From Yponomeuta sedellus (Eukaryota; Arthropoda; Insecta; Lepidoptera; Yponomeutidae), in NCBI GenBank assembly GCA_934045075.1, contig OW203726.1, forward strand, positions 7,586,860-7,650,859: a stretch of 64,000 nt of DNA, given 5' to 3'. The stretch's first letter is position 1, and each line of letters begins with the position of its first letter. Position numbers and translations under genes: made by a program. Shown here piece by piece: positions 1 through 10,035 of this stretch. The notes beneath the pieces are model-generated. The model saw only the letters and a program-made list of their open reading frames with translations, was not told the origin of the DNA and made no database searches.

Positions 1-480
1 TACTGACATCGTAAATACCCTAAAGATAAGCGGCTTATTTATAAAATTAAGCGCTCATCGTTCTACTAAAACATTCCTAGAGGCGCTTTATTTAATCTGT
101 GGTTAATTGTGGTAATTTTTATAAATAAGACTGTCAGTCTGTATCTCAAATAACTTATATAATAACTACAAAAATAATAAAAAAACATAAATTAAAAACA
201 TTTATGTTATTTAGCGCCGCTATAGCTTACTCTGAAAATGTATATTATATTTTGCATAAAATGTTTTCATATCTCTCAAAAGTCACCTCAACTGAGATAC
301 AGATTTCGAAAATGAGAAGTACTGAGTGTATGTACTAAATATATTTAAAATTATAGTGCTTTTACACAATGAACTACCTACCACTTTGTTTTCTTAAGAT
401 AATGGATGTTATCAGTAGCAACAAAGTCCTCTCAGCAATGTCCATGTGACCCAACTTTTAATAATATGTCTTTATCAACA
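1..480. other. AT-rich non-coding stretch
   Basis: I see no open frame of substance, splice-bounded exon, RNA gene or recognisable repeat here. It precedes a candidate exon and could be intron of a gene entering from the left. Confidence 0.5.
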
Positions 481-487
481 TTTTTAG

Positions 488-2762
488 GTCCAGCGCAGAC
501 CCCCGCCAACTTGCATGCCTCATGGTATGGATGCCGAGCTCCACATGCATCAGGATCTTGTTCCTAGCTGTAAGTTACATTTGAGAGTCACCCCATAATC
601 TTTTAACAGCGTTGAAACAAATGATAATGTCTGACTTTGTTTGAGTAATATGTTGATATGAGATACCATGCCAATTTGAGATACATGCATCATTGCATTG
701 GTCTAGCGGTATCATTAGATTTTCTGATTACCATGCCAGAAGTTGTGGATTCGATTCCCAATAGAGGACGCCGTACATTAGTGCAAATGCCCTCAACCTG
801 ATAAGAGACAGCTCATAAAGAAAAAGACTCCGCAGTGTAGGATATCGTTAAATTGGTTGTTTAAAAATATTGTGAGTGTAGGAAAACGAATTTTTAAAGG
901 CCTGTGTAGCCCTCGTCTACTCGTACTATCCCCTGGGTACTTTTTTGTCCGGCGATATAAATCTCTCATAAATTGTATCGAGTAACGCACACGAAGGACT
1001 AAATGTACCCCGTACAAAAAGTCCCTCAAGTTACCAAGGACATCAAGAGACCAGAGTGGACAAAAGTTCGATCTTCTCTTTTAAAACGCTTTCTCTTTTT
1101 AACTTCATGTAAATTACAACACAATGTAATCTCAGAATATTAGCTTCCATATCGTACGCTTTACTCAATTTCCGGGGAACAAAATGACCGCTTGGCGTTG
1201 TTACCAAGCCTTGTATGTCCCCACTGTTGGGGCACGGATTTCTTCCTGCATCGCAGGAAGGTTAGGCCATACTCCACCACGGGGGCCAAGTCCGGGTTGG
1301 TGGAGGATTGTATGACAGTGGCGGGACTGCGGGACGATTGCGAAATATTACGCTATTGCTTTAAAAGCAAATTTTTCGTCGCCCCGTGAAAAAAAATTTC
1401 AGGGCAATACGACACTTAATGAACTTAAAAGGAAAACTATTACGGCAAGTTATCGAGTAATAGCCGATCAACTTACAGGACGAAAATTTCGTACTTTATT
1501 TAAAATTACTTTGATAAAGTTGTTGGTACTGTAAGGCAGGTAAAAAACACTTTCTGCGAAACCTTACACTGCGCGTGGCCCGGTACGCACTTGGCTGGTT
1601 CTGTTATTTCTTTTAATTCTGTTCTGTATTTTTTTATATTTTTAATTACGTTACCCACTAAGATGATTAAATTTACTACTAGATTAAATTTAGATTGGAC
1701 ATCCTACTACTCAACCATTAGAAAAATACAGTTTTAAAAACCTATTTAGAGGCTAAAAATTCTACCCATGCCGGGACTCGAACCCGCGACCTCTGGCAAT
1801 ACTTACCTTCTTATAGTCTACAAGTCTACAGTTTTAAAATAAACACAGTGTTTTGGAAGTCATATACATTTTATCGTAAGAACACTGATAACGTAACATC
1901 TGTATCTGTAAATGTACAATTTTCAAAATGTCTGTATTTTCACAATGTTTTTATGTACTTCCATTTTGACAGCTATCTCAAAATGTCTGCTATTTAAAAT
2001 GTGTACCATTCTCAGGAAGTCATCTATTCATAATGTTTACATTATGTACTATAAATATTTGCATAAGTTTTGGTTTTCCATTATGTTCACTTTTCCATAT
2101 AGGCTTATGTTTGTTTTCCTTTAATGCCTGCTTTATTTTTTAAATCTATGTTAGGAATGTAAAAGGCTTAGTTGCTTGCATTCTTGCTCTTTGATAAATT
2201 TCTATTTAGAAAATTACTGGCACCCACGATAATAGATAATGTTTAGTGACTGATAGATATACCTATGTCAGTGCTTATTTTTATACCTTTCACATACCTA
2301 TGTGAAAGGTATAAAAATAAGGTATAAAAATAAGCACTTTCTTAAAAGCGAACATTATGCATACATAATATGCAAAACTGTTATTTTTAGGGACAGACAT
2401 TATAAGAAGCAGACATTTTAAGAAGCTATCATTATGCCAAAGACGTGCAGGCATTATGGTAGCAGACATTTTGTAAGGTACATTTTATGAAAATGGACAT
2501 TTCAGGTCTGAGCCAACATACCTAACTGTCCACTCTGTCGAGTTAACTTATATTTTTTTTTGATAAGTTAACCCGATAGACTTATAATTTGATTCCAACG
2601 TGTCAAAATATGTACGTATTTGACAGTTTGAAGTCGATAAAATCGTACAACTACATACAGAGGGGAGAACCTCGTAGCATTCTCGGACATGGGAGTGTGA
2701 TGAGTGGAAGTTACTTTATTAAATATTATTAATTTACAATGTTTTTTTCAGATCTGTCCTAA
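488..2762 (+). CDS. Possible last two coding exons of an unidentified gene
   Basis: I do not recognise this protein. An 82-base open segment (488-569) is preceded by a pyrimidine-rich TTTTTAG and followed by GTAAGT, as an internal exon would be. Read from its first base it encodes 27 residues rich in Pro, His and Met (RRPPP near the start, MHQDLVPS at the end). A strong acceptor (pyrimidine tract and AG at 2741-2751) follows 2.2 kb downstream; spliced there, the frame ends after four more codons at a TAA (2760-2762), which would leave a long 3' UTR to the right. A second frame of the first segment is also open, so the reading frame is not proven. Earlier exons would lie left of the window. 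The splice signals are good but the coding evidence is thin. Confidence 0.32.
692..790 (+). repeat. tRNA-like SINE head
   Basis: The segment has an A-box-like TGGTCTAGCGG and, about 45 bases on, a B-box-like GATTCGATTCC, the spacing of a tRNA-derived RNA polymerase III promoter. The arms do not close into a clean cloverleaf, so I call it a SINE head rather than a tRNA gene. Confidence 0.45.
895..1190 (-). repeat. Unclassified dispersed repeat, copy A
   Basis: The reverse complement matches 31890-32165 over most of its length, including a stretch beginning CCCCGGAAATTGAGT, a run around ACATTGTGTTGTAATTTAC and the far part around GTACGGGGTAC and GCGTTACTCGATAC. The copies differ by scattered substitutions and small indels. 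I recognise no coding domain or terminal repeat, so its class is unknown. Confidence 0.6.
1205..1330 (-). repeat. SINE/LINE-tail repeat (CAGCAGTGGGGACATAC family)
   Basis: The reverse complement matches the 3' parts of the elements at 32640-32980 and 38780-39140: CATACAATCCTCCACCAACC, then a TTCCTGCNNTGCAGGAAG palindrome, then a CCCCANCAGTGGGGACATAC tail. It is a truncated copy with only the 3' part. Confidence 0.55.
1735..1800 (-). repeat. tRNA-derived SINE fragment (TTTAGCCTCTAAA family)
   Basis: In reverse orientation it shows the B-box GGTTCGAGTCCCGG followed by the body motif TTTTTAGCCTCTAAATAGG. The same family appears at 25977-26116, 26300-26350 and 26425-28505. Confidence 0.6.
1900..2520. 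repeat. Fold-back repeat with iterated AAAATGTCTG motifs
   Basis: The left half repeats AAAATGTCTG-like words (about 1926-2000). The right half (about 2395-2475) carries the reverse complement, CAGACATTTT/CAGACATTAT, several times. Between them lies a near-perfect hairpin (about 2275-2335) whose arms contain CTTATTTTTATACCTTTCAC, with part of one arm duplicated. The arrangement suggests a non-autonomous fold-back element. No coding capacity is seen. Confidence 0.45.
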
Positions 2763-4435
2763 TAACAAAGGAAGATGGCGGGCGCAGTCCCAACTCTGCA
2801 AATATATCAAGACAAACATATTTTGGTATATGTGATTCAAAGCAGGATTACTAAATGCTTAAATATAGTTTCCTGATTAAATCAAGACATTGTGATTGCT
2901 ATGTGGAATTTAGTACAATTGGTATTGTGACACAATATAGGTATACTATGTAGGTAGATAGTTCACAAGGTACCAACAATTAAACTATGCATAGATGTAA
3001 TAATTTATGTAATTAAAGACGGACGGACAGCAATATTCACACTTACTATTAAACTAAAATCATAATATCAAATTGCTAAATTCCACGAATTATTTCATGC
3101 CACATAAAGTAAATTAGCTTTTAATGCTTTAGATAAGGTTTGCTGGATGATTGTGTTCATAGACTGAGAATAGCTACTGACTGCATAAAAGTGGCTAAGG
3201 TTCATTTGCAGTTTCGTTTGAATAAGTATGTTTTTGGATAGACTGGCCGTAAAGATATTTATAATACTGTGGTGAAACGGATTGTAATTGAAATGTTGAA
3301 TTAGTGGGTATTTTGTATATTTTCTAAAATTGTGGAGGATTCTTTACTAGGTAATAGAAGTACACAAATAATAAATTCACGCAGAGTGCCTGTTGCAAAT
3401 TCATGTTCTCAGTTCTTCTTCAAATGTGTAGCCATAATTTGGTATAATTATTTTATTACACCTTTCGTAGTGTTGAATTATACTTTAACTTTATAGTTTA
3501 AATTATTACTCTTAATTGTCGACATTTGTTTAATAGTCACGTGGTTTCCGAACGACTGGAACATGTAACATTGTCGACAAAACTTTAATATTTATAAGTT
3601 GATTACTTGTAGATTTTAGACTATAATAAGTTTTCGATTCGTAAAACTCCGCTGCATTTACCTATTATTACAAGACGTGCTCAACACTCGTCTCTTTGGC
3701 CCACTATTTTCACTATCATTTATGTTAATGCTGCACTGACATTTTACTGATCGAAAACATGTTCACGATTATTTTATAACAATTTTCCTTGATGATACAC
3801 TGAAGGCTTGTTAGATAATATATTAGCTTTATTTAATAAAAATTCTAAATTTCTCCATAATGTACTTTGACTGCACTGTTTCTGCGGTGTTTCAAAACAA
3901 TGGCTAGAAGCAGGGCTTAAGTTATTGGGGATTCTTTTTTCTTTGATATTTTTCTAGTTTAGTTGTAACTTTTTATTGAATTCAAGGAAGATCTATGATT
4001 GTTACCAAGCATTATTCAATAAAAACTAGGATAGGAGTTTTTTAAATTGTATTATCAGCTCATTATTAGTAAGTTATTGGCGTTAAGAACTGAAAATAAA
4101 TTAGCTAAACAGAACAGTTTTATTTTTTCCATTAGACACAGGGAATGTCAATTAGGGCGCATAGGCGACTATTACAACGAAGGGCTACTGCGCAGGTCTC
4201 ACAACTTACAGATGTTTGGGTAGTCTGACCTATGTAGATACATTCCACAGGTTTTTTCTCGTGGTCTCATTATTTTGTCCCGTTAACGGGACTACGAGGG
4301 ATAACTATACATCCTAGTCCCGTTGTCATCATCAACGGGTCCACGACGCGGATTAATTTATTTTATAAAAATATGTAATACAATAAATCAATATGCCCAC
4401 GTTTATACAAAAAGGAGTGAAATCCCACCAAAACA
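2763..4435. other. AT-rich region without a supported gene
   Basis: If the candidate exon at 2752 is real, the first part would be 3' UTR. The only structured items are a perfect 16-bp palindrome (GTCCCGTTAACGGGAC, 4277-4292) and a nearby imperfect inverted pair (about 4317-4340). No frame of convincing coding character is present. Confidence 0.5.
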
Positions 4436-4606
4436 TAAGTGTCGCCGCACACGGGCCACACGCGACAGCCACAAACGCCGCCACGAGAAGCTAGAAGCGG
4501 CTACAAAGGTAGCTGAAGCGCGCAACAGCCACTTGTGGCCGGTGGTCGACACTTGCGGTTGGTGGCTGCTACTTTTTTTAACCCTTGCGTGGCGTGCAGT
4601 ATCATA

Positions 4607-4893
4607 ATGGACTCTGACGAAGAAGGTTTAATTGCGCTACTTTTGATAAAAAGACGTCGTCGTAGAAGACGAAACCGTAGTTATTGGATACATCCAGTTT
4701 TACCGAATGTACACAAATGCAACGAACATTTCGATAATCTTCTAAACCATTCTAAAAAGTTTTTCAAACATTTTCGTTTAAGTATAGGTACGTTTTGGGA
4801 ACTACATGCTCTATTATATGCTGGATTAAAGCACCACCACACCAACATGCGGAAAAGCATCGCACCTGCGGAAAGACTAGCTATCACATTAAG
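4607..4893 (+). pseudogene. Harbinger transposase, first coding exon only
   Basis: The exon encodes an acidic start (MDSDEE), a basic run of arginines, and sequence typical of insect Harbinger nuclease N-termini, ending NMRKSIAPAERLAITLR. In this family the frame then passes through an intron into the DDE nuclease domain. A consensus donor (GTAAGT at 4894) sits exactly where that intron should start. Downstream exons are absent: the Penelope-like element begins 8 bp inside the intron, and beyond its right end I find no further transposase coding before the right terminal repeat. The catalytic DDE residues are therefore missing. The ATG at 4607 was chosen because it matches the usual family start. 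Confidence 0.75.
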
Positions 4894-5067
4894 GTAAGTT
4901 TAGTATTTTCTAAGGTTAACACGAGCAGTAGACATAATTAAAACTGTTTTTATACGGATTTATGCTCGTTTATTACATTTTTACAATTTTCCAACGTTTC
5001 GGCACTTTTTCAGGTGCCGTGGTCCCGGATGATGACTGAGGTGACAGGTGTCTTTTAGAAATCATTA

Positions 5068-8000
5068 GGGGGAGTCGGGGCACATAGATGCAAGGGGCAC
5101 AATGATTCACCAAGCATATTTCATAATCGGTTCAATATATCGGAGGGGTCCCATCACTAAAACTTGTCTATACTTGTCTAAGTTCAAGAGCCGAGACCGC
5201 GCGCCCGACCAGTCAGCCGTTGATGCTTGACATGTAAAGACACGTTTTCGGAGCGGCGAAGTAATTAAATGCGTGAAGTGGAAAAGTGTGTTGGCGCTCT
5301 CCTATGTCATCTTGAAAAGATCTAAAGGTACTAAAGGTAAGCTACAACATCAAGGATAATAATTTATTAGCTTTTTTTAGAATAAATGAAGTAATATAAT
5401 CTGTAACTTCATTATTGTAAAAAGAAGCCGTGGGGGCACATCAATACAGGAATGACTGGGGTAGATTGATACGTATCAATCTGCCCCAATTATGTATTAA
5501 AGTGCCCCTAATAATTAAGCCTCATATTTTTTTGTTTTTTTTTTTCAGATAATGGTGCGTACCTATAAGCCAAAGACCGATAGAAGCAATATAGACGAGG
5601 AGAATATGAAGACCGCAATGTCCGAAGTAACATCAAGGCTATTATCTATACGAAAAGCGGCCGAGAAGTACGGCATCAAACCTTCAACATTGCAACATCG
5701 CCTTGAAAAATTTCGTAAATCTTATGTAGAGGATCCAGCAGCTTTACCTTCAACTTCATATGGGTCAAAGTACACCGTGGCTCAAGTTTTCACAAAAGAA
5801 CAAGAAAAGGTATTTACAGAATACTTATTAACTTGCAGCAAAATGCACCATGGATTGTCTTTGCGCCAGCTTTTGACGTTGGCATATGATTATGCCGAAT
5901 ATTCAGGCTGTAAGTATCCAGAATCCTGGAGAAAAAATAAATGTGCTGGAAACGATTGGGCAGCAGGATTTAGAAAAAGGAACCAGGAACTGAGTCTCAG
6001 AAAACCTGAAAACACAAGTGCAGCACGAAGTTTTGCATTCAATAAAACGGCAGTAGCTGAGTTTTATGACAATTATGAGCGGGCCATGTTACGTTACAAG
6101 TTTGCACCTGATCGTATAATAAATCTCGATGAAACAGGTATCACCACAGTCTTACCAACGCCGAAAGTTTTGGCTGATAAGAAACAGAGGCAAGTAGGAC
6201 AAATTGTGTCAGCTGAACGAGGGGATTTGGTAACATTTTGTGGGATAGTAACTGCAACAGGTGTTGCTATTCCTCCTGTTTATGTCTTTCCTCGCGTCCA
6301 CTTTAAAGACCAATTCTTAAATGGTGCTCCAGCAGGAAGTCTAGGCTTAGCCAACAGAAGTGGCTGGATGACAGCGGAATTGTACATTGCAGTTCTTAAA
6401 CATATTCAACGACATACTTCCTGCACCAAAGACAACCCAATTTTAGTTGTTTGCGACAACCACGAGTCACATATTTCCATCGAAGCAGTCAACTACTGTC
6501 GTGATAATGGAACAGTGTACCTGTCCCTGCCTCCACATACGTCCCACAAGTTGCAACCACTAGACGTCAGCGTGTTTGGTCCCTTTAAAGGCAAATTAAA
6601 GATAGCTTTTAATGATTGGCACATTGGGAACGTTGGAAGAACTTTATCCATATACAATATAGCTCAACTTTCAAAATCGGCCTTTCTGGAATCTTTTACG
6701 CCAAAGAACATCACGAGTGGCTTCTCAAGGCCAGGAATTTGGCCTTTCAATAGACTTGCGTTTGGCGATGAGGATTTTGCGCCTATAGAAATCTTTCATA
6801 CAAGTGCACAAGAAGAAAGTGATGAAAATAGACAGGGCATCGACAGACAGGAAGTAGATTTCGTGGAGGTAGAAAGAAACAGAACTGATGATGTTGTTGA
6901 AAGCCATGAAGGAGTCGAGATTTTAACTGATCAAACCGATCCTCTAAGCAACCGGTCGGATGTTGTTGCATCTCCGAACGTCGTTCCACCTGCCAATGCA
7001 TCTTCAAGGGTTCCGTCGAATTCTGAAGTTATTCTTTCACCACAAATGGTAAGACCGTATCCGAAAAAAGTTATGAACCAAAAAACATCTAAAAAAGGAA
7101 GAGAAAAAGGCAAATCCAGGATTTTTACTGATACACCAGAAAAAGATAGATTGCAAATGTTACATGAAGAGAAAGAAAGAAAACAACAAATCAAATTGAT
7201 GAAGCAGAAGGCAAAAGAGTTAAAAACGGCAAAGAATTTATTGGGTCTTACAGAAACGGAACAACCTAAAAAGAAAAGAGTCCGCTCTTGTTTGAAACCA
7301 CTGTCAGATTCCGATTCCAGTCAAAACGAATCGTTGAAATTAAGTGATAACGACGATGAAGATTTTGGAGAGCTATCTGATGCAGAAAGTGGAGAACAGT
7401 TTAACGCTCCTAATCCGGAACAAATAGACGCTGGTCATTTCTTGCTCATCAAATTTGCAAAAAAGAAATCAGTCGTTCATTATGTAGCCAAAGTAATTAC
7501 CAAATACAATTTGACTGACTATCAGGTTTCATACCTGAGAAAAAAGCCTGCAAAATCACAAGATGTTTTCGTTTTCCCCAATGTGGAAGACAAAGCAAGT
7601 GTTGATTTTAGCGATGTAGTTTTACAGTTGCCTAAGCCAAACATATCTAAAGGCACGTGTCGAACATCATCTCTTTATACTTTTTCAGTTAATTTAAGCG
7701 CATACAACTTGCAATAGAAGCATATTTATTGTAATGTTTCACATACATTTTGTCTTATTATTTTTGTTTGATGTCTGATTAGAATTTTTAATGGTTGTTT
7801 TCCAGTTTTCTCGAGTTTATAGTAAAGGCTAGCTTTGTTATGCTTTAAAATAATAAATAAAAAATGTTATGATAAAGACTTAAGTTTGTTAGTAAAGTAA
7901 GACTGATTTTGATCTCCGTATAATAAATGTTTATAAAATGCATGAACTTTTTTTCAATTCATACATATTTGCCTATGTACCAAAGTGCCCCAGCCTATGT

Positions 8001-8220
8001 ATCTAAGTGCCCCGTGGATGGGGCAGAATGATACAAAACCCTTTTTTCATTTAAAATGTGATATATGGTTTATCTCGCAACTTGTACATTCAAATATATA
8101 CATATATTAATATTAATAAAGTAACCAATACAATAAGCTTAAAAAAGCAGCATATCAGTATGTTCTCTCATATAAAAATTCGCTTTGAATTTTGTTGTAT
8201 CTATCTGCCCCACTTTCCCC
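5068..8220 (+). mobile_element. Pogo-like (Tc1/mariner superfamily) DNA transposon, apparently complete
   Basis: The ends form terminal inverted repeats of about 26 bp (left GGGGGAGTCGGGGCACATAG; right, reversed, GGGGAAAGTGGGGCAGATAG), flanked by the TA duplication expected for this superfamily (5066-5067 and 8221-8222). The uninterrupted sequence survives in the right Penelope arm near 10260, so the empty site can be seen: GAAATCAT joins ACGGTTAG across a TA in the left arm. A single long ORF (5552-7717) encodes the transposase. Ten copies of a 15-bp motif lie in the two subterminal zones. Intact ends, intact ORF and a clean TSD suggest a recent insertion. Confidence 0.9.
5552..7717 (+). CDS. 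Pogo/Tigger-type DDE transposase, 721 residues
   Basis: The protein cuts and rejoins transposon ends in the nucleus. A psq/CENP-B-like helix-turn-helix lies near residues 10-55 (RKAAEKYGIKPSTLQHRL). A second, CENP-B-type DNA-binding region follows at about 75-150. The DDE_1 catalytic core shows an Asp in LDETG (about 193), an Asp in VVCDNHESH (about 302), and SHKLQPLDVSVFGPFK (Asp about 337); that spacing fits the pogo group. After residue 420 the chain turns acidic and Ser-rich. It then has a Lys/Glu-rich segment likely to form a coiled coil (about 500-570), and ends in a compact domain I cannot name (from FLLIKFAKKKSVVHYVAKVI). The ATG is preceded by AATA and gives the full N-terminal HTH. 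No frameshift or internal stop is present, so it may be functional. A domesticated host gene is less likely because the terminal repeats and TSD are intact. Confidence 0.9.
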   Translation: MVRTYKPKTDRSNIDEENMKTAMSEVTSRLLSIRKAAEKYGIKPSTLQHRLEKFRKSYVEDPAALPSTSYGSKYTVAQVFTKEQEKVFTEYLLTCSKMHHGLSLRQLLTLAYDYAEYSGCKYPESWRKNKCAGNDWAAGFRKRNQELSLRKPENTSAARSFAFNKTAVAEFYDNYERAMLRYKFAPDRIINLDETGITTVLPTPKVLADKKQRQVGQIVSAERGDLVTFCGIVTATGVAIPPVYVFPRVHFKDQFLNGAPAGSLGLANRSGWMTAELYIAVLKHIQRHTSCTKDNPILVVCDNHESHISIEAVNYCRDNGTVYLSLPPHTSHKLQPLDVSVFGPFKGKLKIAFNDWHIGNVGRTLSIYNIAQLSKSAFLESFTPKNITSGFSRPGIWPFNRLAFGDEDFAPIEIFHTSAQEESDENRQGIDRQEVDFVEVERNRTDDVVESHEGVEILTDQTDPLSNRSDVVASPNVVPPANASSRVPSNSEVILSPQMVRPYPKKVMNQKTSKKGREKGKSRIFTDTPEKDRLQMLHEEKERKQQIKLMKQKAKELKTAKNLLGLTETEQPKKKRVRSCLKPLSDSDSSQNESLKLSDNDDEDFGELSDAESGEQFNAPNPEQIDAGHFLLIKFAKKKSVVHYVAKVITKYNLTDYQVSYLRKKPAKSQDVFVFPNVEDKASVDFSDVVLQLPKPNISKGTCRTSSLYTFSVNLSAYNLQ

Positions 8221-8426
8221 TAACGGTTAGTTTACTACCCTCGGCAAAAATTACAAAAGTTAATTATGAAGTTACGTTCCAAAATAGACAAACCAATTAT
8301 TTTTTATATAAAGTCAAGAATATTGATTATTAGTAATTGAAGTTAAAATTAAATTTATAAACTAATTACTTTATATGAACTTAAAGATACCGATTATTAA
8401 TTGAAATTAAATTGATTTTTTATTAT

Positions 8427-8825
8427 TTATTCTACAGTCACACTTCTAGCAAGGGGGTTCACTGGTTCCCATGCTACCGGTATGTTCCAACCACGATCTC
8501 TATTAAAATTTGGATGTCGGCGGATCTCTATTGCCTCACGTATCATTCTAGGGAAGAAACGGTCTTCTCGGGCTAGAACTTTAACTTTATCGAAATGTAT
8601 AAAGTGGTTGGTACCGCTAAGTGTATGCTCGCTGACTGCAGATCTACCAGAGCGCTTATGTTTCACATCAGCGATATGTTCCTTCACCCGCTCAGCTATG
8701 GTACGCTTCGTTTGACCAATGTACGAGGAACCACATTCACAGTCAAGCTTGTATACTCCTGCCTCTTGTAAGGGAATCCTGTGCTTGACACTTCGCATGA
8801 ATTGGTGTATCTTTCTTGACTTCAC
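8427..8825 (-). pseudogene. GIY-YIG endonuclease fragment in the inverted Penelope arm
   Basis: Read on the minus strand this frame nearly duplicates the C-terminal 115 residues of the plus-strand Penelope ORF, from RKIHQFMRSVKH through GVYKLDCECGSSYIGQTKR to IPVAWEP. The GIY-YIG hallmarks (GVYKL, SSYIGQT, later Arg and Glu positions) are present, but no reverse transcriptase is attached: the sequence upstream jumps to the junction palindrome at about 8820. It is a by-product of the inverted-arm structure, not an independent gene. Confidence 0.8.
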
Positions 8826-10035
8826 TAGTCAAATTGATGACCTACATTTGACTAGTGAAGAAACAATGGTGAGTTTCGATGTTAAATCCTTGTTTACTTG
8901 TCTTCCAATACAGGATTGCATTGAGATTGTTAAGAGAAGGCTCAATGAACATGATTTGCCTGTGGAATATGCAGAGCTGTTAGATCACTGCCTAACAACT
9001 GGCTACTTGGTATGGAATGGTGAGTTTTACATGCAGGTAGACGGGGTAGCCATGGGTTCCCCTGTTTCTCCCGTTGTAGCCGATATTTTCATGGAAGACT
9101 TCGAGGAGCGAGCCCTGCGAACTGCTCCCGTCCCACCAAGGTTCTATAAGCGATATGTCGATGACACTTTTGCTATATTACCTACTAGTGGAATAACGGC
9201 TTTCTTAGACCACCTTAACTCTATAAACAACAAGATCCAGTTTACAATGGAGTTAGAAGCAGATTGTTCTTTAGCTTTCTTAGATGTTTTAGTCATCAGG
9301 AATCCAAATGGTACCTTAGGACATACAGTTTATAGGAAAAAGACCCACACTGATAGGTACCTAAACGGTGAGTCTCACCATCACCCGTGTCAGTTGTCTA
9401 CTGTTGGAAAATCTCTGTTACAGAGGGCACACCGAATCTGCGACAAGGACCATCTACCTGCGGAACTCCAGCATGTCAAACGAGTACTTCGTGCAAACAA
9501 GCTGCAAGTTCCGCGTGTCCGTCGCGGAGGACGTGTCAAACCGGACACAGTCGAGCGAGTTCCAGCCTACCTGCCTTTCGTGAGAGGAGTGACTGACAAA
9601 ATTGGGAGTATTTTGAAACGCGCCTCAATCAGGACCATCTACCAGCCGCCAAGAAAGATACACCAATTCATGCGAAGTGTCAAGCACAGGATTCCCTTAC
9701 AAGAGGCAGGAGTATACAAGCTTGACTGTGAATGTGGTTCCTCGTACATTGGTCAAACGAAGCGTACCATAGCTGAGCGGGTGAAGGAACATATCGCTGA
9801 TGTGAAACATAAGCGCTCTGGTAGATCTGCAGTCAGCGAGCATACACTTAGCGGTACCAACCACTTTATACATTTCGATAAAGTTAAAGTTCTAGCCCGA
9901 GAAGACCGTTTCTTCCCTAGAATGATACGTGAGGCAATAGAGATCCGCCGACATCCAAATTTTAATAGAGATCGTGGTTGGAACATACCGGTAGCATGGG
10001 AACCAGTGCTTAAGTGCATGAGACCCCCTTGCTAG
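8825..10035 (+). pseudogene. Penelope-like reverse transcriptase with GIY-YIG endonuclease, 5' truncated
   Basis: Penelope-like elements prime reverse transcription at nicks made by a GIY-YIG nuclease fused to an RT related to telomerase. Here the frame enters mid-RT with VSFDVKSLFTCLPI, then shows GVAMGSPVSPVVADIFME, the catalytic YVDD (in YKRYVDDTFAI) and a SLAFLDVLV motif. A linker follows, then the endonuclease (GVYKLDCECGSSYIGQTKR onward). The open frame extends upstream to an ATG at 8719, but those first ~35 codons are antisense endonuclease sequence from the inverted arm, so no native start exists. The N-terminal RT motifs are missing. Confidence 0.85.

Noticed and set aside
4604..4897. 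Domesticated HARBI1-type host gene
   Set aside because: The transposase is cut off after one exon and the element's terminal repeats and TSD are in place, so it is a dead transposon rather than a host gene.
8719..8824. N-terminal extension of the Penelope RT
   Set aside because: These codons are the antisense of the endonuclease in the inverted arm, open by chance.
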